Assembly: GCF_003387575.1 (NCBI RefSeq)
Contig: NZ_QUAB01000038.1
Span: 1-64,000 of the forward strand
Origin: Microbacterium bovistercoris
GTDB taxonomy: Bacteria > Actinomycetota > Actinomycetes > Actinomycetales > Microbacteriaceae
Direction of reading: 5' to 3'
DNA length: 64,000 nt
This document shows, one piece after another, positions 61,722 through 64,000 of the stretch (positions are counted from its first letter, which is position 1; each line of letters begins with the position of its first letter). The notes beneath the pieces were generated by a model. That model was not told the DNA's origin. It saw nothing but the letters and a program-made list of their open reading frames with translations, and made no database searches. Both the position numbers and the translations under genes were made by a program.

Positions 61722-62933
61722 GTGCTGATCAGAAACGTGCGCCCGTGGGGCGAAGCCGCATCCGATGTCCTCCTCGACGGCGACCGCATCGCCGCGATCC
61801 GCGCACACGACCCGGCTGCTCCCGCCGCCGAAGGCGATGTCGACGGCCGTGGGCGCCTGCTGCTCCCCTCGTTCAGCGACGTGCACGTGCATCTGGACTC
61901 CTCGCGCATCGGCCTGCCGTTCCGTGAGCACACCGGCCGCCCCGGCGTGTGGGGCATGATGATGAACGACCGCGAGAACTGGCGCAACACCGACGTCCCG
62001 CACGCCGAGATCGTCGCCGGCACCCTCGAGGCGATGATCGCCCGCGGCACCACCCGGGTGCGCACCTACGCGCAGGTCGACGTGGACTGCAAGCTGGAGA
62101 AGTTCGACTCCGTCATGGCGGCGAAGGAGAAGTTCGCCGATCATGCCGAGGTGCAGGTGATGACGTTCCCGCAGGCGGGCATCCTCCGCGAGGCCGGCAC
62201 CGTCGAGTACCTCGAGGAGTCGCTCAAGCAGGGCGCCGACGTGATGGGCGGCATCGACCCGTGTGAGCTCGACCGCGACCCGGCGAAGCACCTCGACATC
62301 GTGTTCGGCCTGGCCGAGAAGTACCAGGTCGAGATCGACATCCACCTGCACGAACCAGGCGCCCTCGGCGTGTTCAGCACCGATCTCGTGATCGAGCGCG
62401 TCCGGGCGCTCGGCATGCAGGGCAAGGTCACCATGTCGCACGCCTACGACCTGGGCGGCGTGAACGAGGCGACCACGCAGCGGCTGATCGACACGTTCGC
62501 CGAGCTGGACATCTCGATGGCCTCCGTCGCCCCGTCCGCGAAGAACCAGCTGCCGCTGATCAAGCTCGTGGAGGCGGGCGTGCGCTTCGGGCTCGGCGAG
62601 GACGGCCAGCGCGACTACTGGAGCCCGTACGGCAACTGCGACATGCTCGACCGCACCTGGCAGCTGGCGTTCACGAACGGCTACCGCCGCGACGACCACA
62701 TCGAACTCGCTCTCGCAGTCGCGACCATGGGCGGCGCGAGCATCATGTCGCACGACACGCCGCGCGTCACCGGCGTCGGCGACCGCCCCGGCGTCGCCGT
62801 CGGTGACCGTGCCGACCTGGTCGTCGTGGACGGCGAGACGCCGTCCAGCGCCGTGATGGACCGCGGTTCCGACCGCACCGTGCTGCACGACGGACGGATC
62901 GTCGCCGACGGTCTGCATGTCGTCGCGGTCTGA
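61722..62933 (+). CDS. cytosine-deaminase-like metal-dependent amidohydrolase
   Basis: A 403-residue amidohydrolase. Metal ligands: HVHLD (about residue 51), HLHEPG (about 207), SHAYD (about 240) and the catalytic Asp region GEDGQRDYWSPYGN (about 288). The order and spacing resemble CodA and related deaminases, but the CodA 'HCDE' is HLHE, so the substrate may be another cyclic amide or amine. The GTG start has no ribosome site and follows the palindrome. It overlaps the downstream transporter by 17 bp, so the two are likely one unit. Confidence 0.82.
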   Translation: MLIRNVRPWGEAASDVLLDGDRIAAIRAHDPAAPAAEGDVDGRGRLLLPSFSDVHVHLDSSRIGLPFREHTGRPGVWGMMMNDRENWRNTDVPHAEIVAGTLEAMIARGTTRVRTYAQVDVDCKLEKFDSVMAAKEKFADHAEVQVMTFPQAGILREAGTVEYLEESLKQGADVMGGIDPCELDRDPAKHLDIVFGLAEKYQVEIDIHLHEPGALGVFSTDLVIERVRALGMQGKVTMSHAYDLGGVNEATTQRLIDTFAELDISMASVAPSAKNQLPLIKLVEAGVRFGLGEDGQRDYWSPYGNCDMLDRTWQLAFTNGYRRDDHIELALAVATMGGASIMSHDTPRVTGVGDRPGVAVGDRADLVVVDGETPSSAVMDRGSDRTVLHDGRIVADGLHVVAV

Positions 62934-64000
62934 GGACCCGCGGGCGGCACGGGCGATCGCGCTCGGCGCCGCCCTGCTGGTCGGCATCAATCTGCGCCCG
63001 GCGATCACCTCGCTCTCCGCGCTGCTCGATCACGTCTCGACCCTGTTCCGGCTGGGCGACGCGGGCACCGGTGTGCTGGCGACCCTGCCGATCGTCGCGT
63101 TCGGGGTGACCGCGCCGCTGGGCCCCATGCTGGCCCGCCGGATCGGCACCGCGCGGGCACTGCTGGTCGCGATGGTCGTGCTCGCCGTCGCCCTGGCGCT
63201 GCGCGTGACCGAGGGCTGGATGCTGGTACCCGGCACCTTCATCGCCGGCGCGGCGATCATGATGGGCGCGACGCTGATCCCGCCGTTCCTGAAGTCGCTC
63301 GGCGCCTCCGGACTGTGGGTGGGCTTGAGCACGATGTCCTTCGGCGTCGGCGCCGCCCTCGGCGCGGGACTCTCCGTCCCTCTGGAGCACATCCTCGGTG
63401 GCACGGCGCAGGCGCTCGCCAGCTGGGCGGTGCTCGCGGTCGTCGCAGCGGCCGCGCTGCTCTTCGTCGGGCGCGGCACGGGCGTGGCGGAGCAGCACCG
63501 GCCTCGGATCGCCATCACCCGCGACAACCGGATGACCGTGCTGATCATGACCGCGGTGTTCTCGTTGCAGTCGCTGCTGTACTTCGCCGTCACCACCTGG
63601 CTGCCGCTGATGCTCGCCGAACGCGGCACGGATCCCGCCACGGCGGGCTGGCTGCTGGGCTGGTTCAGCCTGATCGGCCTGATCCCCTCGCTGCTGGCCC
63701 CGGTGATCGCCCGCCGCAGGGGCACCCTCAGCTGGTTCGGTCCGGGACTGGGGCTGGCTATGGCGGGCGGGTTCGCCTGGTTCGGCCTGAGCTCGGGGAT
63801 GGACACCGCCGTGGTCTCCTGTCTCGGAATCGTGCAGAACGCGGGCTTCGGGCTGGCGATGGGGCTGCTGGTCAGCCTCGCCGCCGACGCGCCGTCCGCG
63901 GGCATCCTGTCGGCGATCGCGCAGGGGGTCGGCTACGCCGTCGCCGGCGTCGGCAGCCTGTTGCTCGGCCTGCTGCACGATGCGACCGGCGGATGGACCG
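62917..64000 (+). CDS. CynX/NimT-type MFS transporter (3' end outside the window)
   Basis: An incomplete reading frame of 361 codons with no stop, starting at the ATG at 62917 inside the amidohydrolase end. The N-terminus contains GINLRPAITSLSALLDHV, characteristic of CynX/NimT transporters, and about ten hydrophobic segments follow. The family moves cyanate, nitroimidazoles or similar small compounds. Here it probably imports the substrate, or exports the product, of the overlapping deaminase-like enzyme. Confidence 0.8.
   Translation, partial: MSSRSEDPRAARAIALGAALLVGINLRPAITSLSALLDHVSTLFRLGDAGTGVLATLPIVAFGVTAPLGPMLARRIGTARALLVAMVVLAVALALRVTEGWMLVPGTFIAGAAIMMGATLIPPFLKSLGASGLWVGLSTMSFGVGAALGAGLSVPLEHILGGTAQALASWAVLAVVAAAALLFVGRGTGVAEQHRPRIAITRDNRMTVLIMTAVFSLQSLLYFAVTTWLPLMLAERGTDPATAGWLLGWFSLIGLIPSLLAPVIARRRGTLSWFGPGLGLAMAGGFAWFGLSSGMDTAVVSCLGIVQNAGFGLAMGLLVSLAADAPSAGILSAIAQGVGYAVAGVGSLLLGLLHDATGGWT

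Overview
The window is about 64 kb of GC-rich DNA (roughly 68-70 % by eye) with tightly packed genes, frequent ATGA/GTGA start-stop overlaps and GTG or TTG starts. Gene content points to an actinobacterium of the family Microbacteriaceae, most likely Microbacterium (inference). Supporting features are the order ftsK-pgsA-cinA-clgR-DUF3046-recA-recX-miaB-miaA-dapF, a one-piece tmRNA whose tag reads ADAKRTDFALAA, a DUF222/HNH (13E12-type) gene, an LAxTG surface protein and RNase J. No transposase, integrase, CRISPR array, rRNA or tRNA gene was seen. The last gene runs off the right edge.

Region by region. 0.3-10.8 kb is an almost complete phenylacetate catabolic locus: a TetR regulator (paaR), the operon paaABCDE-J-F-H-I-G on the minus strand, and divergent paaZ. 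One PaaR-like operator lies between paaA and paaZ. The phenylacetate-CoA ligase gene paaK is not present. 10.9-13.4 kb holds a DUF1254/DUF1214 protein divergent from a MerR regulator with a HEAT-like C-terminus. 13.45-13.82 kb is ssrA (tmRNA), followed by a secreted repeat protein with a class-E-type sorting signal, a SIMPL protein, hflX, an RsmC-like methyltransferase and dapF. 19.8-35.2 kb is the conserved housekeeping block: miaA, miaB, recX, recA with a LexA-like box, DUF3046, clgR, cinA, pgsA, ftsK, rnj, dapA, folA and thyA. Two small accessory enzymes lie near its left end.

35.3-42.5 kb looks like an insertion between thyA and dapB. It carries thioredoxin/DUF4395, OsmC, a TPR membrane protein, a DrrAB-type ABC exporter and a 1054-residue BTAD/NTPase regulator whose start overlaps the end of dapB. 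The exporter promoter has five helically phased (T)GACAG repeats, the layout expected of a SARP/BTAD target. 43.3-48.6 kb is accessory: a GNAT enzyme, two genes I do not recognise, the DUF222/HNH gene, a NUDIX hydrolase, a histidine phosphatase and an aldo/keto reductase homologue lacking two catalytic residues. 48.8-51.1 kb is pnp. 51.4-57.0 kb has two very small genes, an MFS exporter, a CE1758/CE1759-type flavoprotein pair, a membrane acyltransferase and an ankyrin lipoprotein. 57.0-60.6 kb is the efeUOB iron-uptake operon behind an iron-box-like inverted repeat. The right end has a 2-oxoglutarate/Fe(II) oxygenase, then a cytosine-deaminase-like amidohydrolase overlapping a CynX/NimT-type MFS gene.

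A theme across the window is leaderless transcription: fifteen genes have a -10-like hexamer (TANNNT in fourteen, TATACC in one) exactly 6 or 7 nt before the start codon. A second theme is palindromic control sites: TGGTATACCA-type palindromes in three promoters, and several hairpins between convergent genes that double as terminators, two of them overlapping coding ends. I did not find a clear undescribed defence or mobile system. The best leads are the phased-repeat/BTAD/DrrAB module, the unknown pair at 43.8-44.7 kb and the shared TGGTATACCA sites.
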